Source of the DNA: Pararoseomonas sp. SCSIO 73927
GTDB taxonomy: Bacteria; Pseudomonadota; Alphaproteobacteria; Acetobacterales; Acetobacteraceae
Assembly (NCBI RefSeq): GCF_037040815.1
Contig: NZ_CP146232.1
Span: forward strand, 930,001 to 994,000
DNA: 64,000 nt
Reading direction: 5' to 3'
Shown: positions 26,670 through 35,747 of the stretch, piece after piece
Layout: each line of letters opens with the position of its first letter
Numbering within the stretch: position 1 is the stretch's first letter
Program-made: the position numbers and the translations under genes
Notes under the pieces: model-generated
What the model saw: the letters and a program-made list of their open reading frames with translations, nothing else
Told to the model about the DNA's origin: nothing
The model's database searches: none

Positions 26670-27728
26670 ATGCCCAGCACCATCCTCGTCCCCGCCGAAA
26701 CCCTCCACCGCCAGCTCACCGCGGTCTTCACCACCTGGGGCATGGCACCGGACCACGCGAACACCGCCGCCACCATCATGGTGGACACCGACCTGACGGG
26801 CATCGACTCCCACGGCGTCGGCATGCTCCCCCACTACCAGCGCCTCTTCCGCGAAGGCCGCCTGGACCCCCGCGCCACCCCCACGATCGCGCGGGACCAC
26901 GGCCCCGGAATCCTCATCGACGGCCACGCGGCCATCGGCCACGTCCCCGCCCACCTCGCGGTCACCACCGCGATCGAGAAGGCCCGGGAATTCGGCATCG
27001 GCGTCGCCGCCGTCACCAACTCCAACCACTACGGCGCTGCCGGCTGGTACGCCCGCCTCGCGGCCGAACAAGGGATGATCGCCCTCTCCCTCACCAACGC
27101 CTCCCACCTCATGGTCCCCACCCACGGCACCCAACCCGCCCTGGGCACCAACCCCATCGCCTTCTCCGCCCCCACGCGCGACCCCGCCCGCCCCGTCCTG
27201 CTGGACATGGCCACCACCACCGTCGCCTACGGAAAAGTCTCCATCGCCCGCCGCGCCGGAAAACCCCTCCCCCCCGGCTGGGCCCTGGACGAGAACGGCG
27301 AGCCGGAACTGGACAGCGCCCGCGCGTCCGACGCCCGCCGCCTCGCCCCTCTCGGCGGCACCCGCGAACAGGGCGCCCACAAGGGCTACGGCCTGGCCCT
27401 GATGGTCGAGATCCTCTGCGCCACCCTCACCGGCGCCGGCGACGCCGGGCTTCGCACCGGCCACTTCTTCCTCGTCCTCAACCCCACCGCCTTCCGGGAC
27501 CGGGAAGGCTTCCAGGCCGACCTGGACGACCTCCTCGCCCGCCTGCGCGACAACCCGCCCGCCGACCCCGCCGCCCCCGTCCTTATCCCCGGCGACCCCG
27601 AGCACGACACCACGGTCGAGCGGCGGCGGGACGGGATTCCGATGGTGCAGACGCTGGTGGAGGAGGTGCGGGCGGTGTGCGAGGAGAGTGGGGCGGAGTT
27701 TCTCTTTGGCGCTTCGAAAGCCCACTAA
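26670..27728 (+). CDS. Ldh2/malate-lactate dehydrogenase-family oxidoreductase
   Basis: 352 residues. The family's GIDSHGVGMLPHYQRL (active-site His near 49) and SNHYGAAGWYARLA, plus TNPIAFSAPT and GYGLALMVEIL, are clear. These NAD(P)-dependent enzymes reduce or oxidise 2-hydroxy acids; the exact substrate is not readable. Oddity: the last 100-130 nt switch from C-rich to G/T-rich base use just before the AT-rich island, and the stop overlaps the convergent Beta-protein gene by four bases. Confidence 0.85.
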   Translation: MPSTILVPAETLHRQLTAVFTTWGMAPDHANTAATIMVDTDLTGIDSHGVGMLPHYQRLFREGRLDPRATPTIARDHGPGILIDGHAAIGHVPAHLAVTTAIEKAREFGIGVAAVTNSNHYGAAGWYARLAAEQGMIALSLTNASHLMVPTHGTQPALGTNPIAFSAPTRDPARPVLLDMATTTVAYGKVSIARRAGKPLPPGWALDENGEPELDSARASDARRLAPLGGTREQGAHKGYGLALMVEILCATLTGAGDAGLRTGHFFLVLNPTAFRDREGFQADLDDLLARLRDNPPADPAAPVLIPGDPEHDTTVERRRDGIPMVQTLVEEVRAVCEESGAEFLFGASKAH

Positions 27729-28864
27729 ATTAGTTCCAACTGCTCCGAAGCGTCAGTACGGCCAAATGGCAAATCAACACCATTGAGCTTGCCAAGTTCG
27801 CGAACCACGTGGGTAATATGATGTGTTGTGTTCACAGCACGCCAATCAGAGCTTCTGCCAGGACCCTTTGAGGTGCGGTGAGCCTGGCGAAAGATTTGCG
27901 CGTCGGCCTCTGAAAACCCACGGCCAGCGAAATGGCCGCTTTTTACAATGCGATCACAAACTGCTGTCATTGCTTCGCTCGTGTCATTTATGTCGTCTTC
28001 ACGAACGACATACCAGCCAGCCGACGTAGTATATCTATGGTGCCGAATAGGTCTCGCGCGGTTATTGCCCAACTTCAGGTCGGCGTAATCGGCTCCGTAG
28101 TCACCAAAAATCAGACCGCTCGACAGCCCTTCTTTGGGAGAAGCAACCTTCTTCCAAATTTCCCACTCGGCCCGCCTCACCAGGGCGATCTCGGATTTCT
28201 TCGCTGGATTGGTTTCAGGAAAGTTCGAAGCTTGGAAGATGATTTGGCGCCATGGAGCCGCATCTTGCAGGTCGCTGAAACGATCCTGAACGAAGCCGAC
28301 CACAGCGTCCTGTAGATCTAAGGTTGCGCCACAAAGATCAATCAGAGCAACGCATCTACTCGGCTCGAGACCCAGATCACTGATTGCCAGACGTGAGCGC
28401 GCGATCAACTGATTATCGAAATCGTATGGAATACGCAGCGCGACCTGTACGTCTGAACCACTAGCAGCAATAGCGGACTTAAAGGCAGACAAACGCAACG
28501 AATCAACTTTATCAACAGCAAAAACAGGGGTCATTTTCGCCCCGACCCTGCTTCCAATCTCGAAGATTCGCGGCAGCCAAGAGTCAATCTCTGCATCACC
28601 GAAATCTTCCAGAAGGTACCTAGGGTCGACTAGAGCTTCCCTCCCCGCCCAAGAACGGGCGATACGGTTCCCAATACCGCCGATTATTTCATCCTTGCGC
28701 GGAGCCCTCCCCAGGGTCGAATCGATCTCCTTCGGAGGCGGGATCAAAAAACGAGGCCGGATTCTGTCAGCAATATCCCTAGAGAGAGCATTAAGCCCAT
28801 CGAACTCTCCAGCTTTTGCTCGAAGAGCGGGATAGTACCAGTAGGAATCGTCAGTGCTCGACAT
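27725..28864 (-). CDS. Beta-protein (PF14350-like) family protein
   Basis: 379 residues, AT-richer than the host. YYPALRAKAGEFDGL near residues 9-23 matches the opening of the Beta-protein family; later come FVQDRF, SWLPRIFEIG, GDYGADYADL and DICDRIVKSG-like blocks. The function of the family is not established. It overlaps the upstream HTH-ImmA gene by 14 nt, so the two form a translationally coupled pair. The same pairing seen in other genomes would support a two-component system; the defence role is inference. Confidence 0.6.
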   Translation of the reverse strand: MSSTDDSYWYYPALRAKAGEFDGLNALSRDIADRIRPRFLIPPPKEIDSTLGRAPRKDEIIGGIGNRIARSWAGREALVDPRYLLEDFGDAEIDSWLPRIFEIGSRVGAKMTPVFAVDKVDSLRLSAFKSAIAASGSDVQVALRIPYDFDNQLIARSRLAISDLGLEPSRCVALIDLCGATLDLQDAVVGFVQDRFSDLQDAAPWRQIIFQASNFPETNPAKKSEIALVRRAEWEIWKKVASPKEGLSSGLIFGDYGADYADLKLGNNRARPIRHHRYTTSAGWYVVREDDINDTSEAMTAVCDRIVKSGHFAGRGFSEADAQIFRQAHRTSKGPGRSSDWRAVNTTHHITHVVRELGKLNGVDLPFGRTDASEQLELI

Positions 28865-30161
28865 CTTTATGCTCCGTCTGCTGAAAGAGATATTTCCTTA
28901 CCTGCCCTCTTCCAATTTTGTTGGAAAAAGTGGCGTAATCATTACGCTCCTTTTGAATGCGACCGTAAACAATCGCTGAGTGAATACCAATTTGACTGGC
29001 AAAGGCTTCTACCGGGGCGGCCGATTTGGCGATCCGTGCAGGTGCTCTTCGCCACCTCTCTTCAGGGATGAGGATATTGGACGCAAACTCGTCAGCCTCT
29101 GCCTCAAGTTCGTCTACCATCGTGGCTTCCGATTCGTCAAAGAAGCCGCTTGTTAAACCCGTCCTGTAATGCAAAATAACATGAGCGACCTCATGCATCA
29201 ACGTATACCAGAACCCATCCACAGTATCTCTTCGCACGGTAAGCCCAATAACAGGCACGCCGCCGACGAGAAACGCCGCGCCGTCAATTTTCATTCCCAT
29301 AATCTGTCGCTCAGCGACTAGCACGATGCCTTGTTGCAACAGCATAGCTTTTGCTCGTGCCGGCCCATCATCAAACTTACTCTGCTGGATCAGATCTAGG
29401 AGCCAGTTCACCGAAAGCGGACGATACTCAGGCTTGCTTTCCTCAATAACTTGCTCGGCGCGTTTCGTCACTCGGGCTTTCCAGGCCAAAAGAAGTAGGT
29501 CTCCCGTATGATCCTTAACATTCAGCCCGGTTCTTAGTAGTGAGGGGCTGCCGTGCCGCGACACGTGCTCCGAGATGTACCTATGAACGTAGTTGAGGCC
29601 TTCCGTCTCGTCTTCCGGCAGCTGTCCTGCAAACCATTTCTCGGACTGCGCATGCCGCAGAAGCTTTTTTATAGTCGGCATGGAGATTTGGTCAACGTAT
29701 CCCCACGGACTTCCTAGCCACTTGGAGAAGTTCATTTCCCAATGCACGTTTAGAGCACTTGCGATTTTCTGAAAATTCGCAAGACTGATCGACCGATATC
29801 TATCAAGTTCGTATCTTTGAATCTGCTGCTCTTTAAGTCCCAGCCTCCTTGCAAGATCCTTCTGGGAGAGCTGGTTTGATATTCGCGCAACGATCAAAGC
29901 CAGACCAGGGTCTGCCCCTGCTCGTTTTTTCAGGTCTTCATAGTCACCGCCTTTTGCCGCTTCATACGCTTCAATCAGCAAGTTGAGTTCTCGAGTATGA
30001 GCCTCTAAACTTCTCCGATAGCCATCAACTACTTGATGTGGCAATCCAGCAATTACGGAATCAAACACCTTCGCTGACGACAGAGCCGCCGAAATCTCGG
30101 CCTGAAGGGTGCGCGCTTCGCGAAGGTCACGCTCGTTGAGGATCAAATTAGGGAGTCTCAT
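28851..30161 (-). CDS. HTH plus ImmA/IrrE-type zinc protease-domain protein
   Basis: 436 residues. An N-terminal helical region (1-85) is followed by an XRE-type HTH near 89-138 (LSQKDLARRLGLKEQQIQRYE). The C-terminal ImmA/IrrE metalloprotease domain has HEVAHVILHY near 318-328 (HExxH) and the downstream acidic EAEADEFA. ImmA-type proteases cleave repressors in response to signals; here repressor and protease are fused. The palindrome at 30177-30190 lies 16 nt upstream of its start. It is the first gene of a pair with the Beta-protein gene and carries island-type base use. Confidence 0.75.
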   Translation of the reverse strand: MRLPNLILNERDLREARTLQAEISAALSSAKVFDSVIAGLPHQVVDGYRRSLEAHTRELNLLIEAYEAAKGGDYEDLKKRAGADPGLALIVARISNQLSQKDLARRLGLKEQQIQRYELDRYRSISLANFQKIASALNVHWEMNFSKWLGSPWGYVDQISMPTIKKLLRHAQSEKWFAGQLPEDETEGLNYVHRYISEHVSRHGSPSLLRTGLNVKDHTGDLLLLAWKARVTKRAEQVIEESKPEYRPLSVNWLLDLIQQSKFDDGPARAKAMLLQQGIVLVAERQIMGMKIDGAAFLVGGVPVIGLTVRRDTVDGFWYTLMHEVAHVILHYRTGLTSGFFDESEATMVDELEAEADEFASNILIPEERWRRAPARIAKSAAPVEAFASQIGIHSAIVYGRIQKERNDYATFSNKIGRGQVRKYLFQQTEHKDVEH

Positions 30162-30176
30162 GACCCTCCCCTAACA

Positions 30177-30190
30177 CAACAAAATTGTTG
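30177..30190. promoter_or_regulatory. Palindromic operator-like site CAACAAAATTGTTG
   Basis: Perfect inverted repeat (CAACAA-AA-TTGTTG) in the 99-nt gap between the divergent HTH-ImmA gene and the DUF4096 gene. It is a plausible self-operator for the HTH protein, 16-29 nt upstream of its ATG, and close enough to the TTGACA box at 30207 to affect the DUF4096 promoter too. Confidence 0.6.
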
Positions 30191-30260
30191 GGTCCAGCCA
30201 TCTCCATTGACACAAGGAATAAAATACTATATGGGATTATTGGCAGACCGAGGATGTTCT

Positions 30261-30827
30261 ATGCCCCACTCCCGCCCCTGGTCCCCCCTCACCGACGCCG
30301 AGTGGTCCGCCCTCTCCCCCCACCTCCCCCTCACCGGCGCGGGCCGCCCCATCCCCAACCCCCGCGCCCGGCTGGACGCCATCTTCCAGCTCGTCACCAC
30401 AACCCTCCCCTGGTGCCACTCCGGCTCCACCGCCGCCCCGGCCGATACCCTTCACCGCCAGTTCCGCCGCTGGGCCCGCGCGGGCGTCTGGTCCCGCCTC
30501 CTCCGCCTCGCCGCCCGCAAGCGCGCGCCGAAGCCCCTCCGCGCCCTGCTGGATTGGCTCTGCGCCGCCCACCGCCGCACCTACCGCCTGCTCGGCCTCC
30601 CCGTCCTCACCCTCGCCCGCCGCCTGAACCTCCCCCGCGCCCTCCCCGGCCCCTCCTGGCTCCTGCCGGATCCCGCCCTCTCCGCCCTCGTCTTCCGCGC
30701 GGTGCGCCACTTCCTCGCCACCACCCCCCTCACCCGCGCCGCCATCCCCCGCCTGCGGAACCTCCGCGCCCTCCTCAAAACCGCGTCAGGGCGCCGCCGC
30801 ATACCAGCCTGCCTCGCCCCCGCATGA
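30261..30827 (+). CDS. Stand-alone DUF4096 (IS4/IS5 transposase N-terminal-like) protein, copy 2
   Basis: 188 residues. Same plan as the 6357-6947 protein: LTDAEWSALSPHL, GRPIPN, RLDAIFQLVTT, RQFRRWARAGVWSRLL, then LTLARRLNLPRAL and GPSWLLPDPALSAL. No DDE catalytic domain. The gene body is GC-rich and host-like. A TTGACA box at 30207-30212, 54 nt before the ATG, with a TATATG-like hexamer at 30228-30233, could be its promoter. It is transcribed away from the island's HTH-ImmA gene. metK starts about 100 nt downstream. Confidence 0.75.
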   Translation: MPHSRPWSPLTDAEWSALSPHLPLTGAGRPIPNPRARLDAIFQLVTTTLPWCHSGSTAAPADTLHRQFRRWARAGVWSRLLRLAARKRAPKPLRALLDWLCAAHRRTYRLLGLPVLTLARRLNLPRALPGPSWLLPDPALSALVFRAVRHFLATTPLTRAAIPRLRNLRALLKTASGRRRIPACLAPA

Positions 30828-30929
30828 CCCCGCGCCTTGACCCCCCCTCCCCCGCCTGCAACACGGTCCCGGCCGCCGGAATCCCCCGGATTCGGCTTCC
30901 ACTCACGCGACAAGAGGCCGAACCAAGCC

Positions 30930-32117
30930 ATGCGCGACACGGGCGAATACCTCTTCACCTCGGAATCAGTGTCCGAGGGCCATCCGGATAAGGTGGCGGA
31001 CCGCATCTCGGACACGGTCCTGGACACCTTCCTGGAAGCCGATCCCTACGCCCGCGTGGCCTGTGAGACGCTGGTCACCACCAACCGCATCGTCATCGCC
31101 GGCGAAACCCGCGGCCCCGGCGACATCACGGCGGAGCTCCTGGCCCACAAGGCCCGCCTCGCCGTGCACGACATCGGCTATGATCAGGAAGGCTTCTCCT
31201 GGAAGAACGCCTCCGTGGAAGTCCACCTCCACGCCCAGTCCGCCCACATCGCCCAGGGCGTGGACGCCGCCGGCAACAAGGATGAGGGCGCGGGCGACCA
31301 GGGCATCATGTTCGGCTACGCCTGCCGCGAAACGCCCGATCTGATGCCCGCCCCCCTCTACTACTCCCACCTGATCCTCCGCCGGATCAGCGAGGCGCGG
31401 CGCAACAGCGACGTCACCGCCAAGGGCCTCCAGCCCGACGCCAAGTCCCAGGTCACGCTGCGCTACGTCGACGGCAAGCCCGTCGGCGCCACCTCCGTCG
31501 TCGTCTCCACCCAGCACGACGAGGGCATGACGCAGGACGAGGTCCGCGCCCTCGTCCTCCCCTTCATCGAGACCTCCCTCCCCCCCGGCTGGATGCCGGA
31601 GGCGTCGGAGATCTACGTGAACCCCACCGGCACCTTCGTCATCGGCGGGCCGGATGGCGATTGCGGCCTCACCGGCCGCAAGATCATCGTGGACACCTAC
31701 GGCGGCGCGGCCCCCCACGGCGGCGGCGCCTTCTCCGGCAAGGACCCCACGAAGGTGGACCGCTCGGCCGCCTACGCCGCCCGCTACGTCGCCAAGAACG
31801 TCGTCGCGGCGGGTCTCGCGGATCGCTGCACCATGCAGGTCAGCTACGCCATCGGCGTCGCCAAGCCCCTCTCCATCTACTTCGACCTCCACGGCACCGG
31901 TAAGGACGTGGACGAGGCGAAGCTGGTGAAGATCGTCAGCGACATGGTGAACCTCTCCCCCCGCGGCATCCGCGAGCACCTGCACCTCAACCGCCCCATC
32001 TACGTCCCCACCTCGTCCTACGGCCACTTCGGCCGCACCCCGGACGCGGAGAAGGGCACCTTCACCTGGGAGCGCACCGACCTCGCCGCCGACCTCAAGC
32101 GCGCCTTCGGCCGCTGA
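30930..32117 (+). CDS. metK: S-adenosylmethionine synthetase
   Basis: 395 residues. [15 protein letters not shown] and [19 protein letters not shown] are the diagnostic MetK blocks; [10 protein letters not shown] supplies the active-site His. It makes SAM, so it is linked to metH and to the SAM-dependent enzymes in the window. ATG at 30930. I looked for a SAM or SAH riboswitch in the 100-nt leader and saw none I recognise. Confidence 0.97.
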   Translation: MRDTGEYLFTSESVSEGHPDKVADRISDTVLDTFLEADPYARVACETLVTTNRIVIAGETRGPGDITAELLAHKARLAVHDIGYDQEGFSWKNASVEVHLHAQSAHIAQGVDAAGNKDEGAGDQGIMFGYACRETPDLMPAPLYYSHLILRRISEARRNSDVTAKGLQPDAKSQVTLRYVDGKPVGATSVVVSTQHDEGMTQDEVRALVLPFIETSLPPGWMPEASEIYVNPTGTFVIGGPDGDCGLTGRKIIVDTYGGAAPHGGGAFSGKDPTKVDRSAAYAARYVAKNVVAAGLADRCTMQVSYAIGVAKPLSIYFDLHGTGKDVDEAKLVKIVSDMVNLSPRGIREHLHLNRPIYVPTSSYGHFGRTPDAEKGTFTWERTDLAADLKRAFGR

Positions 32118-32128
32118 ACCCGGCCGCG

Positions 32129-32155
32129 GGAACGAAAAGGTTGCTTTTTTGTTCC
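32129..32155 (+). other. AT-rich hairpin after metK
   Basis: GGAACGAAAAG (32129-32139) can pair with TTTTTTGTTCC (32145-32155) over an 11-bp stem with two G-U pairs and a 5-nt loop, 12 nt after the metK stop. The palindrome AACCTAGGTT follows at 32159-32168. It may add to 3' end formation ahead of the stronger terminator at 32215. The rest of the 402-nt gap to trmB (32254-32519) is C-rich and holds nothing I recognise. Confidence 0.5.
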
Positions 32156-32214
32156 TGCTAACCTAGGTTGCCCTCACGGGCACCCCCAGGCCCGTCCGGC
32201 CCCCCAGCCGGCAC

Positions 32215-32253
32215 AAAGGGCCCGCCGCGAACCCCCTTCGCGGCGGGCCCTTT
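32215..32253 (+). terminator. Strong rho-independent terminator
   Basis: AAAGGGCCCGCCGCGAA (32215-32231) pairs perfectly with TTCGCGGCGGGCCCTTT (32237-32253) over a CCCCC loop; CTCTTT follows. Seventeen base pairs with A and T flanks make it a strong bidirectional terminator for metK. Confidence 0.85.
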
Positions 32254-32519
32254 CTCTTTGAACCGCACATCCGCCCCGGCTCCCCGCCCACCCCACCTCG
32301 CCCCCGCGCGCCCGCCCCTAAGCAGGCCGCAAGCCCCTGGAAGTGCCGCCGCCCCGGGCCACGTCCCGGCCGCCCGCCCTGGATACGGCCATGCCCGTCC
32401 GCAGCGCGCCCTCCGCCGGCCCCACCCCGGCCATTTGTCCGAAACCCGCCCGCACGCGCAGCACCCCCGCAATCCGGCAATTCCACCGGAACCGGTTCTG
32501 CCCTAACTCCCGCCCCACG

Positions 32520-33233
32520 ATGGCCTACGACACCACCCGCCCCGCGCCCCCCGCCGAGGGCATCCCGGACCGCCTCTACGGCCGCCGCCGCGGCCACCCC
32601 CTCCGCCCCCGTCAGGAACGCCTGCTGGAGGAGACCCTCCCCCGCATCACCCTCGCAACGCCCGAGGCCCCGCGCGATTCCTTCCCCGGCCTCCAGGGCC
32701 CCCTCTGGCTCGAAGTCGGCTTCGGCGGCGGCGAGCACGCCCTCCAGCTCGCCCGCACCAACCCGGGAACGGCCCTCATCGCCTCCGAGGTCTTCGAGAA
32801 CGGCCTCTGCTCCCTCCTCACCCACCTCGTCCCGGAAGGCGAGGAGGCCACCGCCCCCCTTCCCGCCAACCTCCGCCTCTGGCCGCGTGACGCCCGCCAC
32901 CTCCTCCAGGCCATGCCGGATGCCGCGCTGGACCGCCTCTACCTCATGTTCCCCGACCCCTGGCCGAAGGCCCGCCACGCCAAGCGCCGCTTCGTGCACC
33001 CGGCCCTCCTCCCGCTGCTCGCGCAGAAGCTGCGCCCCGGCGCCGAGTGGCGCATCGCCAGCGACGACCCCACTTACCAAGCCTGGGTGGACGAGGTGAT
33101 GGCCGCCCAGCCCCACTTCACCCTCGCCACCCACCACGCCTCCCCGCCCGAGGACTGGCCCCGCACCCGCTACGAGGCCAAGGCCCTGCGCGAGGGGCGC
33201 CACCCCCGCTACTGGATCTGGCGGCGGAACTAG
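32520..33233 (+). CDS. trmB: tRNA (guanine-N7-)-methyltransferase
   Basis: 237 residues. LWLEVGFGGGEHALQLA is the SAM-binding motif and LMFPDPWPKARHAKRRFVH the TrmB signature; DDPTYQAWVDE follows. It makes m7G46 in tRNA. ATG at 32520 gives MAYDTTRPAPP; the longer open frame upstream is low-complexity. Confidence 0.93.
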   Translation: MAYDTTRPAPPAEGIPDRLYGRRRGHPLRPRQERLLEETLPRITLATPEAPRDSFPGLQGPLWLEVGFGGGEHALQLARTNPGTALIASEVFENGLCSLLTHLVPEGEEATAPLPANLRLWPRDARHLLQAMPDAALDRLYLMFPDPWPKARHAKRRFVHPALLPLLAQKLRPGAEWRIASDDPTYQAWVDEVMAAQPHFTLATHHASPPEDWPRTRYEAKALREGRHPRYWIWRRN

Positions 33234-33234
33234 C

Positions 33235-33263
33235 TTGCCCCGCCCCCTGGCGCGCCCTATATG
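33235..33263 (+). promoter_or_regulatory. Promoter of the rimP-nusA-infB block
   Basis: TTGCCC (33235-33240), 17 nt, TATATG (33258-33263). The -35 starts 2 nt after the trmB stop. It would give a transcript starting near 33270, about 55 nt before the rimP TTG, with the attenuator-like hairpin between. Confidence 0.6.
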
Positions 33264-33293
33264 GAGGCCACGAGACAATCCGCCGATTTGGGG

Positions 33294-33325
33294 GGTGGCC
33301 TTAACGGGCCGCCTTTTTTGTTTTT
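33294..33325 (+). terminator. Attenuator-like terminator in the rimP leader
   Basis: GGTGGCC (33294-33300) pairs with GGCCGCC (33307-33313) over a 6-nt loop, then T6-G-T5. It lies between the only visible promoter and the rimP start, and the second T-run contains the TTG start. Leader termination here would control the whole nusA-infB block, as expected for NusA-related autoregulation. Confidence 0.65.
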
Positions 33326-33923
33326 GAGCGACGACACACCGCAGCACGAAGGGCCCGTCCACGACGGATTGGAAGCCCGTATCGCCGCCGCCATCGCCCC
33401 GGCCCTCGGCCAGATGGGTTACGAGATCGTGCGCGTCATGGTGCAGGGCAAGGAACGCCCGACCGTGCAGATCATGGCCGACCGCGCCGATGGCAGCCTC
33501 ATCAACGTCGAGGACTGCGAGGCGATCTCCCACACCGTCAGCGCCGTGCTGGACGTGGACGATCCCTTCCCCGGCGAGTGGAACCTGGAAGTCTCCTCCG
33601 CCGGCATCGACCGCCCGCTGACCCGCACCAAGGACTGGGTCCGCTTCATCACCCAGGTCGCGACCGCGGAGCTGAACATGCCGCAGGAGGGCCGCCGCCG
33701 GTACCGCGGCCGCATCCTCTCAGCGGACGAGAACGAGGTCCGCCTGAAGCTCGACGAGGGCGGAGAGGTGGTCCTGCCCCGCGGCAACATCCGCCGCGCC
33801 AAGCTGGTGCTGACGGACGAGCTGATCGCCGCCACCGCCCAGCCAGAACCTGAAGACGACAACGGCGAGCCGGCCCCGAAGAAGGCCCCCCGCCGCTGGC
33901 GTCCCCCTTCCGAGAGGAACTGA
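33324..33923 (+). CDS. rimP: Ribosome maturation factor RimP
   Basis: 199 residues. [24 protein letters not shown], then [23 protein letters not shown], and the [14 protein letters not shown] block are RimP signatures; an SH3-like C-terminal part follows ([14 protein letters not shown]). It helps 30S assembly. I start it at the TTG (33324-33326) giving [10 protein letters not shown]; upstream ATG use would read through the terminator hairpin. The tail ([14 protein letters not shown]) is basic. nusA starts 5 nt later. Confidence 0.88.
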   Translation: MSDDTPQHEGPVHDGLEARIAAAIAPALGQMGYEIVRVMVQGKERPTVQIMADRADGSLINVEDCEAISHTVSAVLDVDDPFPGEWNLEVSSAGIDRPLTRTKDWVRFITQVATAELNMPQEGRRRYRGRILSADENEVRLKLDEGGEVVLPRGNIRRAKLVLTDELIAATAQPEPEDDNGEPAPKKAPRRWRPPSERN

Positions 33924-33928
33924 GACCC

Positions 33929-35689
33929 ATGGCCGTCGATGTCGCGATCGCCCGCCCCGAGCTTCTCCAGGTGGCCGATGCCGTCGCCCGGGAGAAGATG
34001 ATCGAGCGCGAGGAGGTGCTCGAGGCGATGGAGCAGGCCATGTCCAAGGCCGGCCGCGCCAAGTACGGCCAGGAAAAGGACATCCGCGCCACCATCGACC
34101 GCCGCAACGGCGAGGTCCGCCTCTCCCGCTGGACCGAGGTGGTGGAGGCCGAGCCGGTCGAGAACGAGGACACCCAGATCCCCGTCCGCATCGCGGAGAA
34201 GATCAAGCCCGGCATCTCCGTCGGCGAGTTCATCGTCGATCCCCTGCCCCCGATCGACTTCGGCCGCATCGCCGCCCAGACCGCCAAGCAGGTGATCGTG
34301 CAGCGCGTGCGCGAGGTGGAGCGCAAGAAGCAGTTCGACGAGTACAAGGACCGCGTCGGCGAGATCATCAACGGCGTGGTGAAGCGCACCGAGTACGGCA
34401 ACCTCATGGTCGACCTCGGCCGTGCGGAAGCCCTCCTTCGGAGGGATGAGACCATCCCGCGCGAAGCCTTCCGCAACGGCGACCGTGTGCGCGCCTACAT
34501 CTACGACGTGCGCGAGGAGCAGCGCGGGCCGCAGATCTTCCTGTCCCGCACCCATCCCGGCTTCCTGGCGAAGCTCTTCGCCCAGGAGGTGCCGGAGATC
34601 TATGACGGCATCATCGAGATCAAGGCGGTGGCCCGCGATCCCGGCAGCCGCGCCAAGATGGCCGTGATCTCCCGCGACAGCTCCATCGACCCCGTCGGCG
34701 CCTGCGTCGGCATGCGCGGGTCCCGCGTGCAGGCGGTGGTGGCGGAACTGCAGGGCGAGAAGATCGACATCATCCCCTGGTCGCAGGACCAACCGACCTT
34801 CATCGTGAACTCCCTCGCCCCCGCCGAGGTGACGAAGGTGGTGCTGGACGACGAGGGCCGCCGTGTAGAGGTGGTGGTGCCGGACGACCAGCTCTCGCTC
34901 GCCATCGGCCGCCGCGGCCAGAACGTGCGCCTCGCCTCCCAGCTCACGCGCTACGACGTGGACATCCTGACCGAGGCCGAGGAGAGCGAGCGGCGCCAGG
35001 CCGATTTCGGCAAGCGCACCTCCCTCTTCGTCGAGGGACTGGACGTGGACGACATGATCGCCAGCCTCCTCGTCACCGAGGGCTTCTCCACGCTCGAGGA
35101 GATCCTGGAGACGGACGACGAGGAGCTCGCGGAGATCGAGGGCTTCGACGAGAACGTGGCGGCGGAGCTGAAGCGCCGCGCCCAGGCCAGCCTGGACCGC
35201 CGCGACGGCGAGCTGGACGAGAAGCGCCGCGAAATGGGCGTGGACGACAAGGTCGGCGAGACCGGCGGCTTCACCCCCGCCATGATGGTCGCCCTCGGCG
35301 AGAAGGGCGTGAAGACGCTCGACGACCTCGGCGACCTGGCCGCGGACGAGCTGATCGAGATCATCGGCACCGACAGCGTCGATGAGGAAACGGCGAACGC
35401 CATCATCATGGCCGCGCGCCAACGCGCCGGCTGGTTCGGCGAGGAGGAGCAGGCGGCCGCCGAGGCCGCCGCCGCCGAGGCCGCGGCCGCGGCCCAGGCG
35501 GCCTACGACGAGGTTGCCGGTGAGAGTGGCGAGGAGCTGACCGAGGAGACGGGCGAGGAGACGGGCGAGGAGACGGGCGAGGAGCCCGCCGACGGCGCCG
35601 AGGAGACCACCGGCGAGAGTGCCGCTGCTGAGGACGGCGCCGGGACGGACCCTGAGGCCGAGGGGGAGAACGGCAACGCCCGCGCCTGA
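33929..35689 (+). CDS. nusA: Transcription termination/antitermination factor NusA
   Basis: 586 residues. The N-terminal RNAP-binding domain starts [14 protein letters not shown]1 (about 135-200), KH1 and KH2 ([18 protein letters not shown] and [16 protein letters not shown], about 230-350) and two HhH-type repeats (about 360-490) follow. The last 80 residues are acidic with three EETG repeats ([16 protein letters not shown]). It modulates pausing and termination. It lies 5 nt after rimP in the conserved block. Confidence 0.96.
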   Translation: MAVDVAIARPELLQVADAVAREKMIEREEVLEAMEQAMSKAGRAKYGQEKDIRATIDRRNGEVRLSRWTEVVEAEPVENEDTQIPVRIAEKIKPGISVGEFIVDPLPPIDFGRIAAQTAKQVIVQRVREVERKKQFDEYKDRVGEIINGVVKRTEYGNLMVDLGRAEALLRRDETIPREAFRNGDRVRAYIYDVREEQRGPQIFLSRTHPGFLAKLFAQEVPEIYDGIIEIKAVARDPGSRAKMAVISRDSSIDPVGACVGMRGSRVQAVVAELQGEKIDIIPWSQDQPTFIVNSLAPAEVTKVVLDDEGRRVEVVVPDDQLSLAIGRRGQNVRLASQLTRYDVDILTEAEESERRQADFGKRTSLFVEGLDVDDMIASLLVTEGFSTLEEILETDDEELAEIEGFDENVAAELKRRAQASLDRRDGELDEKRREMGVDDKVGETGGFTPAMMVALGEKGVKTLDDLGDLAADELIEIIGTDSVDEETANAIIMAARQRAGWFGEEEQAAAEAAAAEAAAAAQAAYDEVAGESGEELTEETGEETGEETGEEPADGAEETTGESAAAEDGAGTDPEAEGENGNARA

Positions 35690-35747
35690 TCCCGAATCGC
35701 CCGGCCTGACCGCCGAGGGCACCTCCCCCTCCGGTCAGCCCGAGGGC

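Noticed and set aside
30828..30929. Possible SAM riboswitch upstream of metK
   Set aside because: The leader is short and C-rich and I could not match it to any known SAM or SAH aptamer core.
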